A DNA stretch of 64,000 bases from Alteribacter lacisalsi (GCF_003226345.1 NZ_PDOF01000001.1:186001-250000); one strand, 5' to 3'. Numbered from the stretch's first letter, positions 54,563 to 63,478 are shown. Notes: generated from the sequence alone by a model not told the origin. A program made the numbers and translations.

Positions 54563-54577
54563 TTGTAAGCGTTTACC
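54563..54577 (+). promoter_or_regulatory. Candidate CcpA (cre) site upstream of the MaoC-like gene
   Basis: TTGTAAGCGTTTACC contains a 13-of-14 match to TGWAARCGYTWNCW. It lies 62 bp upstream of the start codon. Confidence 0.5.
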
Positions 54578-54638
54578 TTAATCTTCCCGCCTGACCGGGA
54601 GGAACGTCAGCGTAAGAATATACTGGAGGGATAAGTGT

Positions 54639-55118
54639 ATGTTTACAAAAAAAAGAAAGATCGGCAGTGTTATTCAGTCACTGAAACCAGGTGAGAAGGC
54701 AGAAGTTATGAAGAAAGTTGAAGATAAGGATATACTCCTTTATCTCGGTCTTTCCGATGATGCGAATCCGATTTACATTCAGCACGACTATGCTGCCCGT
54801 ACACCGTTCAAAAAACCGATTGTTCCGCAGATTATGATAAACGGTTTTGTGAATACAACGGTTTCCACACACCTTCCAGGCCCGGGGAGCAGTATTCTCT
54901 CTCAGACACTCACATATCCGAAACCACTTTACCACTATGGCACCCTTCACTTATCACTTGAAGTAACGGAGGTAGATGAGAAGAAACATACCGTTACCAT
55001 TTCGGTGTCCGGTAAAGATGAAGAAGGAGACAAGGTCGTTGAAGGGGAAATGAAGGTCTGCCCGCCTTACCCATGGAAGCCTGTTACCCAGGATGCAGGA
55101 ACATTTGAAAACTTTTAG
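54639..55118 (+). CDS. MaoC/hot-dog family hydratase-like protein
   Basis: A 159-residue single hot-dog domain protein of the MaoC-like dehydratase group, which act on acyl-CoA or acyl-ACP thioesters. The hydratase-type segment is LGLSDDANPIYIQHDYA followed by KPIVPQIMINGFV; the usual catalytic Asp and His of the D-x4-H pattern correspond to DANPIYIQHD, with an Asn-Pro turn as in the family. GGAGGG precedes the ATG. It lies between mdh and phoP as in several bacilli. The substrate is unknown; a cre-like site suggests carbon control. Confidence 0.82.
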   Translation: MFTKKRKIGSVIQSLKPGEKAEVMKKVEDKDILLYLGLSDDANPIYIQHDYAARTPFKKPIVPQIMINGFVNTTVSTHLPGPGSSILSQTLTYPKPLYHYGTLHLSLEVTEVDEKKHTVTISVSGKDEEGDKVVEGEMKVCPPYPWKPVTQDAGTFENF

Positions 55119-55124
55119 ATTCAG

Positions 55125-55158
55125 CAGCCAGCCCCTTGTAGGGGCGGCTGTTTTTTTT
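55125..55158 (+). terminator. Terminator of the MaoC-like gene
   Basis: CAGCC-A-GCCCC (55125-55135) pairs with GGGGCGGCTG (55141-55150) with one bulge, followed by eight T. Confidence 0.85.
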
Positions 55159-55271
55159 CGGAAAATATAGTAGTATAAAGGTGAATAAGAAACTCGGGGA
55201 TGAATAACAGTACATAACATCTATTGATCTGCTTAGGCTAAGGGGGAAAGCAGGTACAGGAGGAATGGGCA

Positions 55272-55988
55272 ATGTCTCAGAAAATACTTGTTGTAGACGA
55301 TGAAGAATCAATCATTACGCTTCTGCAGTTTAATTTGGAACAGGCCGGATTTGAAGTAACAACGGCAATGGATGGAAGAGCCGCACTGGGAGAAGCAGGT
55401 GAACAGAATTTTGATCTCATCGTTCTTGACCTCATGCTGCCGGAAATGGACGGACTGGAAGTCTGTAAACAGCTCAGACAGAATAAAATCCTGACTCCAA
55501 TTCTTATGCTGACGGCGAAAGACGACGAATTTGATAAGGTACTCGGGCTTGAACTTGGTGCGGATGATTATCTGACGAAGCCGTTCAGCCCCCGGGAAGT
55601 GGTAGCACGGATCAGAGCCATTCTCCGTCGATCCCGTTCCGGGTCACAAGAAAAAGAACAGGAAAAAGAAACGAAAAAGATTACGATTGGGGACGTTGAC
55701 ATTTTCCCTGACAACTATGAAGTTTTTCTCAGCGGCAAAGCACTGGAGCTGACACCAAAAGAGTTTGAACTTCTTCTTTATCTTGTTAATCATAAAGGGC
55801 GTGTGCTGACGAGGGATCAGCTGCTTAACGCTGTATGGAACTACGAATTTGTAGGGGATACACGAATCGTGGATGTTCATATCAGTCATCTGCGGGAGAA
55901 AATCGAGCCGAATACGAAGAAGCCGGTGTATATAAAGACAATCCGGGGTCTCGGCTATAAACTGGAAGAGCCGGTACGGAATGACTAG
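55272..55988 (+). CDS. phoP: Phosphate-response regulator PhoP (OmpR family)
   Basis: A 238-residue response regulator: receiver domain (1-120) with phospho-acceptor Asp53 in LIVLDLMLPEMDG and Lys in YLTKPFSP, then a winged-helix DNA-binding domain (about 135-234) with GDTRIVDVHISHLREKIE as recognition helix. In bacilli PhoP binds direct TTAACA-like repeats at 11-bp spacing and controls phosphate-starvation genes. ACAGGAGG precedes the ATG. phoR starts 8 bp before its stop. Confidence 0.95.
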   Translation: MSQKILVVDDEESIITLLQFNLEQAGFEVTTAMDGRAALGEAGEQNFDLIVLDLMLPEMDGLEVCKQLRQNKILTPILMLTAKDDEFDKVLGLELGADDYLTKPFSPREVVARIRAILRRSRSGSQEKEQEKETKKITIGDVDIFPDNYEVFLSGKALELTPKEFELLLYLVNHKGRVLTRDQLLNAVWNYEFVGDTRIVDVHISHLREKIEPNTKKPVYIKTIRGLGYKLEEPVRND

Positions 55989-57765
55989 CTACCGTTCCAG
56001 ATTTGTTTTTCCTCTAACGGTTATTGTTTTTGTCGTTCTTGCGAGCCTCGGCGCTCTTCTTGGTCCTCTTTTCAAAGAGTTTTATTTTGACCGGATGTCG
56101 GACCGAATTGAAAAGGAAGCCGGAATTGTCGCATTTAATGTGGCGCAGACAGGAATCGATAACGAGGAGGAACTGCAGGATCTGATTGAGATTTTTTCGG
56201 AGGAACTGGATCTCAGAATTACCCTGCTGTCAGTTGATCAGCAGGTGATCGCAGAAAGTGCGGATGACCAGGCTGAAAACAGGGATTACAGCGGCAGACC
56301 GGAAATCCGGCAGGCTGTCGAAGAGGGAGAAGGCAAGGAGATCCGGATGAGCAATACCGTAAATGAAGAGCTTCTTTATTATGTTACCACTCTTGAAGAG
56401 GACGGAACGGTAACTGGGTATTTGAGGCTCGGCCTTCAGCTTGGAGAACTTAACCGGGTTTACCGCAGTATCTGGGTCATTATGCTCATCAGTTTTTCAG
56501 TCGCTTTTCTGATTATTTTCCTGCTCACATCCAAGCTCACCAATCAGATGATTGCTCCGATTGAAGAAGCGACCAGGGTGGCAAAGCAGCTTGCCCAGGG
56601 TAATTTTAAAGCCAGAACCTACGAAGGTGAGGAGAATGAAACCGGCAACCTGAACCGATCCCTGAATGTGCTTGCCCAGAATCTGGGGCAGGTTACCCGT
56701 ACTTACCAGATGCAGCAGGAACACCTGGAGACACTCATCGAAAACATGGGCAGCGGACTTCTCCTGATCAACTCCAAAGGAGACATCACCCTTGTTAACC
56801 GTTCATGCAGGGAACTGTTTAAGGAAGATACGGATGAATGGCTTCACAAGCTGTATTATAAAGCGATTAAGCATAAAAAGATTATTAAACTCGTTCAGGA
56901 GATTTTCCTGACCGAAAAAGGGAAGAAGCGGCACCTTGAACTGCCGATCGGGATTGAAATACGCCACTTTGATGTGTACGCAGCCCCGATTATCGGCTCA
57001 AATGATAAACTCCGGGGGATCGTGCTTGTTTTTCACGATATCACTGATCTGAAAAAACTGGAGCAGGCACGAAAGGACTTTGTCGCCAATGTTTCCCACG
57101 AGCTGAAAACACCGGTCACCTCTCTGAAGGGCTTTACGGAAACCCTCCTTGCCGGCGCAATGGAGTCGCCTGAACACCGGGAAAAATTCCTGACCATCAT
57201 TGCAAAAGAGTCAGACAGGCTGGAAGTACTGATTTCCGACCTGCTTGAATTGTCCAAAATTGAAGGCAGTCATTTTCAGCTCGACTGGCAGCGCGTAAAC
57301 CTCTACACGCTTGCAGAAGAAGTGAAACTGATGCTTCAGGATAAAGCAGATAAAAAGAAGATTGCCCTGACAGTGAAAGCAGCAGGAAATCCCGAAGTGG
57401 ATGGCGACCCCGGGCGGATTAAACAGATTATGATCAATCTTGTTAATAATGCCCTTTCCTACACGCCGGAAGCAGGGGAGGTGACGATCCGGCTGAAGGA
57501 GCAGGCTGAAACGGTCGTGCTTGAAGTGGAGGATACAGGTATCGGGATCAGCAAAAAAGAGCTTCCCCGTCTATTTGAGCGGTTTTACCGGGTGGACCGG
57601 GCAAGGTCACGGAATTCCGGAGGGACCGGTCTCGGGCTGGCGATCGTCAAACACCTTGCTGAAGCCCATAAAGCCAAACTTGATGTCACCAGCGAAGTGA
57701 ACAAGGGGACAACGTTCAAACTGGCCTTTTACAAGGAAAGGCAGGAAGATAAGAAGGAAAAGTAA
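55981..57765 (+). CDS. phoR: Sensor histidine kinase PhoR
   Basis: A 594-residue membrane kinase partner of PhoP. Two transmembrane helices (about 8-30 and 160-182) flank an acidic extracytoplasmic domain; a HAMP segment, a PAS domain (about 245-355), a HisKA domain with phospho-His373 in NVSHELKTPVTSL, and an ATPase domain (NLVNNALSYTPEAG, DTGIGISKKELPRLFERFYR, GTGLGLAIVKHL) follow. The 8-bp overlap with phoP implies coupled translation. The acidic outer domain could be an adaptation to alkaline surroundings. A PHO-box array begins 4 bp after the stop codon. Confidence 0.95.
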   Translation: MTSYRSRFVFPLTVIVFVVLASLGALLGPLFKEFYFDRMSDRIEKEAGIVAFNVAQTGIDNEEELQDLIEIFSEELDLRITLLSVDQQVIAESADDQAENRDYSGRPEIRQAVEEGEGKEIRMSNTVNEELLYYVTTLEEDGTVTGYLRLGLQLGELNRVYRSIWVIMLISFSVAFLIIFLLTSKLTNQMIAPIEEATRVAKQLAQGNFKARTYEGEENETGNLNRSLNVLAQNLGQVTRTYQMQQEHLETLIENMGSGLLLINSKGDITLVNRSCRELFKEDTDEWLHKLYYKAIKHKKIIKLVQEIFLTEKGKKRHLELPIGIEIRHFDVYAAPIIGSNDKLRGIVLVFHDITDLKKLEQARKDFVANVSHELKTPVTSLKGFTETLLAGAMESPEHREKFLTIIAKESDRLEVLISDLLELSKIEGSHFQLDWQRVNLYTLAEEVKLMLQDKADKKKIALTVKAAGNPEVDGDPGRIKQIMINLVNNALSYTPEAGEVTIRLKEQAETVVLEVEDTGIGISKKELPRLFERFYRVDRARSRNSGGTGLGLAIVKHLAEAHKAKLDVTSEVNKGTTFKLAFYKERQEDKKEK

Positions 57766-57768
57766 ATC

Positions 57769-57827
57769 TTTACAAAAAGTTTACATTTTCGACATTACTC
57801 CTTAACGTCTGTTCGTTACAGTATACA
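57769..57827 (+). promoter_or_regulatory. PHO-box array and -10 element (candidate PhoP-activated promoter)
   Basis: Hexamers TTTACA (57769), TTTACA (57780), GACATT (57791) and TTAACG (57802) are spaced exactly 11 bp apart; the first two fit the PhoP consensus TT(A/C/T)A(C/T)A and the fourth fits at five of six. TATACA (57822-57827) is a plausible -10, which places the array at roughly -65 to -27. Confidence 0.55.
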
Positions 57828-57833
57828 TGTACT

Positions 57834-57928
57834 GTTTCATATGAATGTAATCTTCCTGATTGCATTTGTGTTTAACATCCCCTTGTTTGACCGGAAGCCC
57901 ACCCCTGAGCTTCCGGTCATTTTTATTT
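57834..57928 (+). ncRNA. Candidate PhoP-controlled small RNA (about 95 nt)
   Basis: From the predicted start about 7 nt after the -10 to a strong terminator. No ribosome binding site or plausible peptide is seen. It could equally be only the 3' end of the phoPR message. Confidence 0.35.
57889..57928 (+). terminator. Intrinsic terminator downstream of phoR
   Basis: GACCGGAAGC (57889-57898) pairs perfectly with GCTTCCGGTC (57909-57918), followed by ATTTTTATTT. Confidence 0.85.
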
Positions 57929-58121
57929 ACTGTGAAGCTTTTATTAGGGAATTCCGCTGCAGGCCGACGCTTTCCGCACGTCTTCGCCACAGCCTTCTTG
58001 TGTCAGCGGAGTGGATGACAGAAATTTTATAACTGGAACTGCCACACATTAAACAGATACTTACACTGGCGGGTACTTTTCATTTGATTCTTTTCTCATT
58101 CATTCTGCTGGCACCTCAGGT

Positions 58122-58149
58122 TTGTATCCTGCCCCAGGCGTGATAAAAT
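58122..58149 (+). promoter_or_regulatory. Sigma-A promoter of polA
   Basis: TTGTAT, a 16-bp spacer, TAAAAT with an upstream TGA (extended -10). Confidence 0.55.
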
Positions 58150-58205
58150 AAGGCTAACCTTGCGTATACACCTGTATGCGACAATTACTGACTGGGGTGT
58201 GGAAT

Positions 58206-60839
58206 TTGAAAAATAAATTAGTTCTTGTGGACGGAAACAGTGTGGCCTACCGGGCATTCTTCGCACTGCCCCTCCTGAACACTGAAAAAGGCATATACAC
58301 GAATGCGATTTACGGATTTACCACGATGATTCTGAAAGTCCTTGAAGAAGAAAACCCTTCCCATATGCTTGTGGCGTTTGATGCGGGGAAAACGACGTTT
58401 CGCCATAAGACATACCAGGAGTATAAAGGTAAACGGGAGAAGACTCCGCCGGAACTGTCCGAACAGCTGCCATATATGCGCGAACTGCTTGATGCGTTTA
58501 ACATTAAGCATTATGAGCTTGAAAACTTTGAAGCCGATGACATTATCGGAACCCTGAGCAGAACCGCATCGGCAGAAGGATGGGATGTAAAGGTATATAC
58601 AGGAGACAAAGACCTTCTCCAGCTTGTGGACGACCGGATTTCGGTTGCCATGATGAAGAAAGGCATCACGAATATGGATACATACGATGAAGCGATGATC
58701 GGGGAGAAATACGGAATCAAACCTGACCAGATTATCGATATGAAAGGGCTGATGGGTGACAGCTCTGATAACATTCCGGGGGTTCCCGGTGTAGGCGAAA
58801 AAACAGCCCTGAAACTCCTTAAATCCCACGGTACGGTTGAAGGGGTCTACGAATCCCTCGATGAAGTATCAGGCAAAAAGCTCAAGGAAAAGCTTGAGGC
58901 CAACAAGGAACAGGCGTTTATGAGTAAGGAGCTGGCCACGATTATGTGCGAAGCGCCGATCGAGGTGAAGCCGGACGACGCTGAACGTAAAGAGCATGAT
59001 CAGGAAAAGCTTGTTGCTCTCTTAAAAGAACTCGAGTTTAACTCCCTTTTAAACAAGTTTGACGGAGACAGGGAGGCGGCTGAAGATGAGGATATGGAAG
59101 ATCTCGAAGTCAAAGAGGTTAATGAGTTAACTGAAGATGTGCTTGCCTCACCGTCAGCGCTTGTTGTGGAATCACTGGACGATAATTATCATCAGGCGCA
59201 AATCGTTGGTTTCTCCCTGGCAAATGAAAACGGTGTTTATTTTGTCCCGGTTGAAACAGCCTTGAAAAGTACCATGTTTACGGAGTGGGCCCAGGATAAA
59301 TCTAAGGAAAAATACATGTTTGACGCCAAACGGTCCGTTGTTGCACTTGGATGGCAGGATATTGTTCTAGAAGGTGTCGTCTTTGACGTCCAGATCGCTT
59401 CGTATCTGATCGATCCTGCATCAGGTGCGCACGACTTGTCGGATATTTCTGTACGGAAAAACAGTGTGCGTGTGCAGCATGATGACGATGTATACGGAAA
59501 AGGGAAGAAGCGGAAGGCAGCTGAGGGAGAGGCCCTCATACAGCATCTCGGGAGAAAAGCGTCAGCTATTTTCTCTCTCAGGGACGATTTGGACGAAGAG
59601 CTTGCTGCAAACGAGCAGAAAGAGCTGTTTTATGAGCTTGAAATGCCACTGAGCGTGATTCTCGGACGGATGGAAAAGCACGGTGTCGCAGTTGACCGGA
59701 GCGAACTTGAAAACATGGGGAAAGAACTGGAGGAGAAGCTTGGCAAAATCGAAGCCGACATCCACCGCATGGCCGGGACAGAGTTTAATATCAACTCTCC
59801 AAAGCAGCTGGGTGAAATTCTTTTTGAAAAGCTCGGGCTCCCACCGGTGAAAAAGACGAAAACCGGCTATTCCACATCAGCGGATGTTCTGGAAAAACTG
59901 CAGGATAAGCACGAAATCGTGGAACAGATTCTTCATTACCGGCAGCTTGGAAAGCTGAATTCCACCTATATTGAAGGGCTGCTGAAGGTGATTCACAGTA
60001 AAACCGGCAAAATTCATACGATCTTCAACCAGTCACTCACCCAGACTGGACGCCTCAGTTCAACAGAGCCAAACCTGCAGAACATTCCGGTCCGTCTTGA
60101 AGAAGGGCGCAAAATCCGTCATGCCTTTGTGCCGGAGCAGGAAAATGCTTTAATTTTTGCGGCAGACTATTCCCAGATCGAGCTGAGGGTGCTCGCCCAC
60201 ATCTGTCAGGATGACAGTCTGCTTCATGCATTCCGGGAGGACCTGGACATCCACACGAAAACGGCAATGGATGTGTTTCATGTGAATCGTGATGAAGTGA
60301 CGGGGAACATGCGCCGGACCGCAAAAGCAGTAAACTTCGGGATTGTCTACGGCATCAGCGATTACGGTCTTTCACAAAGTCTCGGTATCACCCGTAAAGA
60401 AGCGAAGAGCTTCATTGACCGGTACTTTGAAAGCTTTCCAGGCGTAAAAGACTACATGGATGATATTGTAGATAAAGCCCGTGACAAAGGATACGTCACG
60501 ACCATGCTTAACCGGCGCCGCTACCTGCCTGAAATTACGAGCCGCAACTTCAACCAGCGAAGCTTTGCAGAGCGGACGGCGATGAACACACCAATCCAGG
60601 GAACGGCTGCAGATATCATCAAAAAAGCAATGGTTGATATTGCCGAACGGATGGAAGAAAAACAGCTCAAATCGAGTCTGCTTCTTTCTGTACACGATGA
60701 ATTGATCTTTGAAGTTCCGGAAGAAGAGATTGAAACGATGAAACAGCTCGTCCCTGAAGTCATGGAAGGGGCGATCGAGCTCGACGTGCCGCTGAAGGTG
60801 GATGTTTCCTACGGAGACACCTGGTACGATGCAAAATAA
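58206..60839 (+). CDS. polA: DNA polymerase I
   Basis: An 877-residue repair and Okazaki-fragment polymerase. Domains are a 5'-3' exonuclease (about 1-290, LVLVDGNSVAYRAFFALPL), a degenerate 3'-5' exonuclease-like domain (about 300-470) and the polymerase (about 480-877), with motif A DYSQIELRV, motif B RRTAKAVNFGIVYG and motif C VHDEL. The DxE metal ligands of proofreading are absent (ALVVESLDDNYHQA), as in other Bacillus Pol I enzymes. The TTG start at 58206 follows GGGGTGTGG and gives the family N-terminus; an upstream in-frame ATG lies in the leader. mutM, ytaF and coaE follow. Confidence 0.97.
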   Translation: MKNKLVLVDGNSVAYRAFFALPLLNTEKGIYTNAIYGFTTMILKVLEEENPSHMLVAFDAGKTTFRHKTYQEYKGKREKTPPELSEQLPYMRELLDAFNIKHYELENFEADDIIGTLSRTASAEGWDVKVYTGDKDLLQLVDDRISVAMMKKGITNMDTYDEAMIGEKYGIKPDQIIDMKGLMGDSSDNIPGVPGVGEKTALKLLKSHGTVEGVYESLDEVSGKKLKEKLEANKEQAFMSKELATIMCEAPIEVKPDDAERKEHDQEKLVALLKELEFNSLLNKFDGDREAAEDEDMEDLEVKEVNELTEDVLASPSALVVESLDDNYHQAQIVGFSLANENGVYFVPVETALKSTMFTEWAQDKSKEKYMFDAKRSVVALGWQDIVLEGVVFDVQIASYLIDPASGAHDLSDISVRKNSVRVQHDDDVYGKGKKRKAAEGEALIQHLGRKASAIFSLRDDLDEELAANEQKELFYELEMPLSVILGRMEKHGVAVDRSELENMGKELEEKLGKIEADIHRMAGTEFNINSPKQLGEILFEKLGLPPVKKTKTGYSTSADVLEKLQDKHEIVEQILHYRQLGKLNSTYIEGLLKVIHSKTGKIHTIFNQSLTQTGRLSSTEPNLQNIPVRLEEGRKIRHAFVPEQENALIFAADYSQIELRVLAHICQDDSLLHAFREDLDIHTKTAMDVFHVNRDEVTGNMRRTAKAVNFGIVYGISDYGLSQSLGITRKEAKSFIDRYFESFPGVKDYMDDIVDKARDKGYVTTMLNRRRYLPEITSRNFNQRSFAERTAMNTPIQGTAADIIKKAMVDIAERMEEKQLKSSLLLSVHDELIFEVPEEEIETMKQLVPEVMEGAIELDVPLKVDVSYGDTWYDAK

Positions 60840-60884
60840 CCGATAGCGGTTTACTGAAAGCAGACAGGAAAGGAATGATCAGTC

Positions 60885-61706
60885 ATGCCTGAGCTTCCGG
60901 AAGTGGAGACGGTCAAGCGGACTCTTGAACAGCTGGCGGTCGGAAAAACAATCGAGGATGTGGTGGTGACTTGGCCGAGAATTATTAAGCGTCCGGACGA
61001 CACAAGAGCATTTGCGGATATGCTAAAAGGAGAAACGATCCGCAGGATAGGCAGGAGGGGAAAATTTCTGCTGTTTTATCTGGATAAGTGGACGCTTGTT
61101 TCTCATCTCCGCATGGAAGGCAGGTACGGTCTCCATCATCAGGATGAGGAGCCTGACAAGCATACGCACGTGCGGTTTATCCTCGAAAACCAAGAAGAGC
61201 TCCGATACCGGGATGTACGTAAATTCGGTACGATGCATTTGTTCGAACGAGGGGAGGAACTGCATCATCTTCCCCTCTCCCACCTCGGTGTGGAACCTTT
61301 TACTGATGCATTTACACCTTTGCACCTGAGGGAAAAACTGCTCAAAACTTCAAGGCATGTTAAATCTGCGCTTCTCGATCAGACTGTGCTGGCCGGTCTC
61401 GGGAATATCTACGTGGACGAGGCCCTGTTTCTGGCCGGCATACATCCGGAACGTCCTGGTAACACAATTACTGAGGAAGAAGCCGTGAAGCTGCACGAAA
61501 GCATAGTGAAAACACTTCAAGAAGCAGTAGAGCAGGGCGGTTCCTCAATTAAATCGTATGTAAACGGCCAGGGAGAAATGGGCATGTTCCAGCAGATGCT
61601 TTTCGTCTACGGACGAAAAGGAGAACCGTGCAAACAGTGCGGAGCAGAAATCGAAAAATCGGTTGTCGGCGGGCGTGGTACACATACATGCCCGGTGTGT
61701 CAGTAG
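60885..61706 (+). CDS. mutM: Formamidopyrimidine-DNA glycosylase (Fpg/MutM)
   Basis: A 273-residue base-excision enzyme that removes 8-oxoguanine and cuts the strand. The catalytic N-terminus PELPEVET (Pro2, Glu3), Lys60, the helix-two-turn-helix (LAGLGNIYVDEALF) and a C-terminal zinc finger (Cys249, Cys252, Cys269, Cys272) are all present. AGGAAAGGA precedes the ATG. The neighbour order polA-mutM fits a DNA-repair unit. Confidence 0.97.
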   Translation: MPELPEVETVKRTLEQLAVGKTIEDVVVTWPRIIKRPDDTRAFADMLKGETIRRIGRRGKFLLFYLDKWTLVSHLRMEGRYGLHHQDEEPDKHTHVRFILENQEELRYRDVRKFGTMHLFERGEELHHLPLSHLGVEPFTDAFTPLHLREKLLKTSRHVKSALLDQTVLAGLGNIYVDEALFLAGIHPERPGNTITEEEAVKLHESIVKTLQEAVEQGGSSIKSYVNGQGEMGMFQQMLFVYGRKGEPCKQCGAEIEKSVVGGRGTHTCPVCQ

Positions 61707-61745
61707 GCGAAGGCAAAGAACGTTAATACTGCGTCAAATTCCTCC

Positions 61746-61774
61746 GTACATTGGATGGGCTCCTGCCATATACT
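61746..61774 (+). promoter_or_regulatory. Candidate sigma-E promoter of ytaF
   Basis: GTACATT (61746-61752), a 14-bp spacer, CATATACT (61767-61774; seven of eight against CATACAMT). An inverted repeat ACTATC/GATAGT follows at 61772-61789. Confidence 0.35.
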
Positions 61775-61810
61775 ATCGTAATTGATAGTTGAGGAAAGGA
61801 GCATAACCTC

Positions 61811-62449
61811 ATGGTGGAATTACTCTCTCTGCTGCTTCTCGCCTTCGCCGTAAGCCTCGACAGCTTCGGTGTTGGTCTCACATACGGGCTGCGTAAAATG
61901 AAATTGCCGCTAAAATCCCTTTGTTTTATCGCGCTGTGTTCGGCTACTTCTATTCTCGTTGCGATGACAATTGGAACGGCAATCGCCGGTGTTATGAGCC
62001 CGTCCGCAGCTGAGTCTGTCGGAGGACTCATCCTCATCCTGATCGGGGCATGGGCCCTGTATCAGATTTACAGCCCGGCAAAGAAAGACCGGAAAACCAA
62101 GGAAGAAAAAGAGTTCATCTTTAACTTTGAAATTAAGAAACTCGGCATTGTCATTACGGTCCTGCGGAAGCCGATGGTGGCTGACCTGGATAACTCCGGG
62201 ACTATTACTGGAAGAGAGGCGTTCCTTTTGGGGCTGGCGTTATCCCTGGACGCTTTTGGAGCAGGGCTTGGAGCAGCCCTGATCGGTTTCTCCCCGGTGT
62301 TCATGGCCGTCAGTGTAGCGCTCATGTGTGCGCTGTGTCTGACGCTGGGAATGAAAAGCGGTCATCTGTTTTCCGATACGATATGGATGAAGCGCTTTTC
62401 GTTTGTACCGGGAGCTGTTCTGATTATTCTTGGAATCTGGAAGCTGTAG
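61811..62449 (+). CDS. ytaF: Sporulation membrane protein YtaF
   Basis: A 212-residue protein with about six transmembrane helices in two homologous halves (AVSLDSFGVGLTYG and ALSLDAFGAGLGAAL), the duplicated pattern also seen in the MntP manganese exporters. The cytoplasmic linker holds a perfect EF-hand-type loop, DLDNSGTITGRE, so metal or calcium sensing is plausible. AGGAAAGGAG precedes the ATG. The YtaF family is found in spore formers beside coaE. The transport function is not known. Confidence 0.9.
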   Translation: MVELLSLLLLAFAVSLDSFGVGLTYGLRKMKLPLKSLCFIALCSATSILVAMTIGTAIAGVMSPSAAESVGGLILILIGAWALYQIYSPAKKDRKTKEEKEFIFNFEIKKLGIVITVLRKPMVADLDNSGTITGREAFLLGLALSLDAFGAGLGAALIGFSPVFMAVSVALMCALCLTLGMKSGHLFSDTIWMKRFSFVPGAVLIILGIWKL

Positions 62450-62513
62450 GCACGCTGACTGAGAACACAGCCTGCAGCTGCGGAGCAATGCTGAAGAAAG
62501 CAGGTGGCAGGGT

Positions 62514-63107
62514 ATGATCATTGGTCTTACAGGGGGTATCGCCAGCGGGAAAAGTACGGTCTCCTCGATGCTGAGAGACTGGGATATTCCCGTAGTTGAT
62601 GCTGATCTGATTGCCCGGGAGGCTGTAGAGCCCGGGCAAGAAGCTTACAGTAAAATAGTACAGGCTTTTGGGGAAGACATTCTTTTTGATGACAAAACGA
62701 TTAACCGGAAAGCCCTGGGAAGGGTCATCTTTAATGACCGGAAAAAGCGTGAGGTACTCAACAGTATTGTGCATCCGGCCGTGCGGGCTGAAATGAAACG
62801 TCAGCGGGACGGATGGCTGAATCAGGGTTTCAAACATGTGGTTCTTGATATCCCCCTCCTTATTGAAAGTGAGCTTGACTATCTGGTGGATAAAAGTCTT
62901 CTGGTTTATGTGGATGAAAAAACCCAGATGGAACGACTCATGCAGCGGGACCAGACCGGCGAGGAAGACGCCCGCAGCCGCATTCGTTCTCAGATGCCCA
63001 TGAAAGACAAGCAGGCACATGTGGACGAAGTAGTGGACAATACCGGGACAGTGGAAGAAACGAAAAAACAGGTAAAGGACGTACTCGAAAAGTGGGGCGT
63101 CCTATAA
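62514..63107 (+). CDS. coaE: Dephospho-CoA kinase
   Basis: A 197-residue P-loop kinase catalysing the last step of coenzyme A synthesis. The P-loop is GLTGGIASGKST (4-15), followed by DADLIAREAVEPG, LDIPLLIESEL and RDQTGEEDARSRIRSQMP (lid region). AGGTGG precedes the ATG. It lies 64 bp after ytaF and probably belongs to the polA-mutM-ytaF unit. A strong terminator follows. Confidence 0.97.
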   Translation: MIIGLTGGIASGKSTVSSMLRDWDIPVVDADLIAREAVEPGQEAYSKIVQAFGEDILFDDKTINRKALGRVIFNDRKKREVLNSIVHPAVRAEMKRQRDGWLNQGFKHVVLDIPLLIESELDYLVDKSLLVYVDEKTQMERLMQRDQTGEEDARSRIRSQMPMKDKQAHVDEVVDNTGTVEETKKQVKDVLEKWGVL

Positions 63108-63110
63108 GCA

Positions 63111-63153
63111 GAGAACCGCGCATCCGGATGAGGGATGCGCGGTTTCTCTTTTA
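63111..63153 (+). terminator. Terminator of coaE
   Basis: AACCGCGCATCC (63114-63125) pairs perfectly with GGATGCGCGGTT (63133-63144), followed by TCTCTTTT. Confidence 0.85.
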
Positions 63154-63444
63154 CAAGTGGGAAGGGTGACGGGGCGGGGTTTTGGGATTGGGGCGATGGT
63201 GGATATTTGTTTTAGCTGGTCTTTCTGGTCTGTACAGGATTGCTGACTTATGCCTTCTAGTCAACCGACCTTATACAAGCCGTAACTTGGTCCGACTTAC
63301 ACCTTATTACTCGCCCGTCCCCGAATTTATAAACCCTAACTCGTATTCTCTTGTGAGGCTCTTTAAACGGTGCATGGATCAGCACCCGGTACATATACAC
63401 ATTCCTAAAAAAACATTCGAAATTTCCCTACCTCGTGCATAGAA

Positions 63445-63455
63445 TATGTTATACT
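63445..63455 (+). promoter_or_regulatory. CcpN-like operator overlapping the gapB -10
   Basis: TATGTTATACT fits the CcpN consensus TRTGHYATAYW at all 11 positions and contains TATACT, the likely -10. Confidence 0.55.
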
Positions 63456-63478
63456 AAAAATGAAAATACACTTAATAG

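Larger units (their letters stand above)
57766..58205 (+). other. Gene-free region between phoR and polA
   Basis: It holds a PHO-box array, a candidate small-RNA unit, a terminator and the polA promoter. A stretch at about 57950-58013 (CCGCTG...CAGCGG, with CGCTTTCCGC) may be a decayed copy of the palindromic repeat. A 63-codon frame at 57841 runs through the terminator and has no ribosome binding site. Confidence 0.65.

Noticed and set aside
55195-55225. ATAACA repeats upstream of phoP as possible PHO boxes
   Set aside because: Only two hexamers, spaced 10 bp rather than 11, and they miss the TT start of the consensus.
57841-58032. A 63-codon frame after phoR
   Set aside because: It has no ribosome binding site and runs through a strong terminator hairpin.
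63182-63442. An 86-codon frame before gapB
   Set aside because: No binding site and no domain; it overlaps the promoter region.
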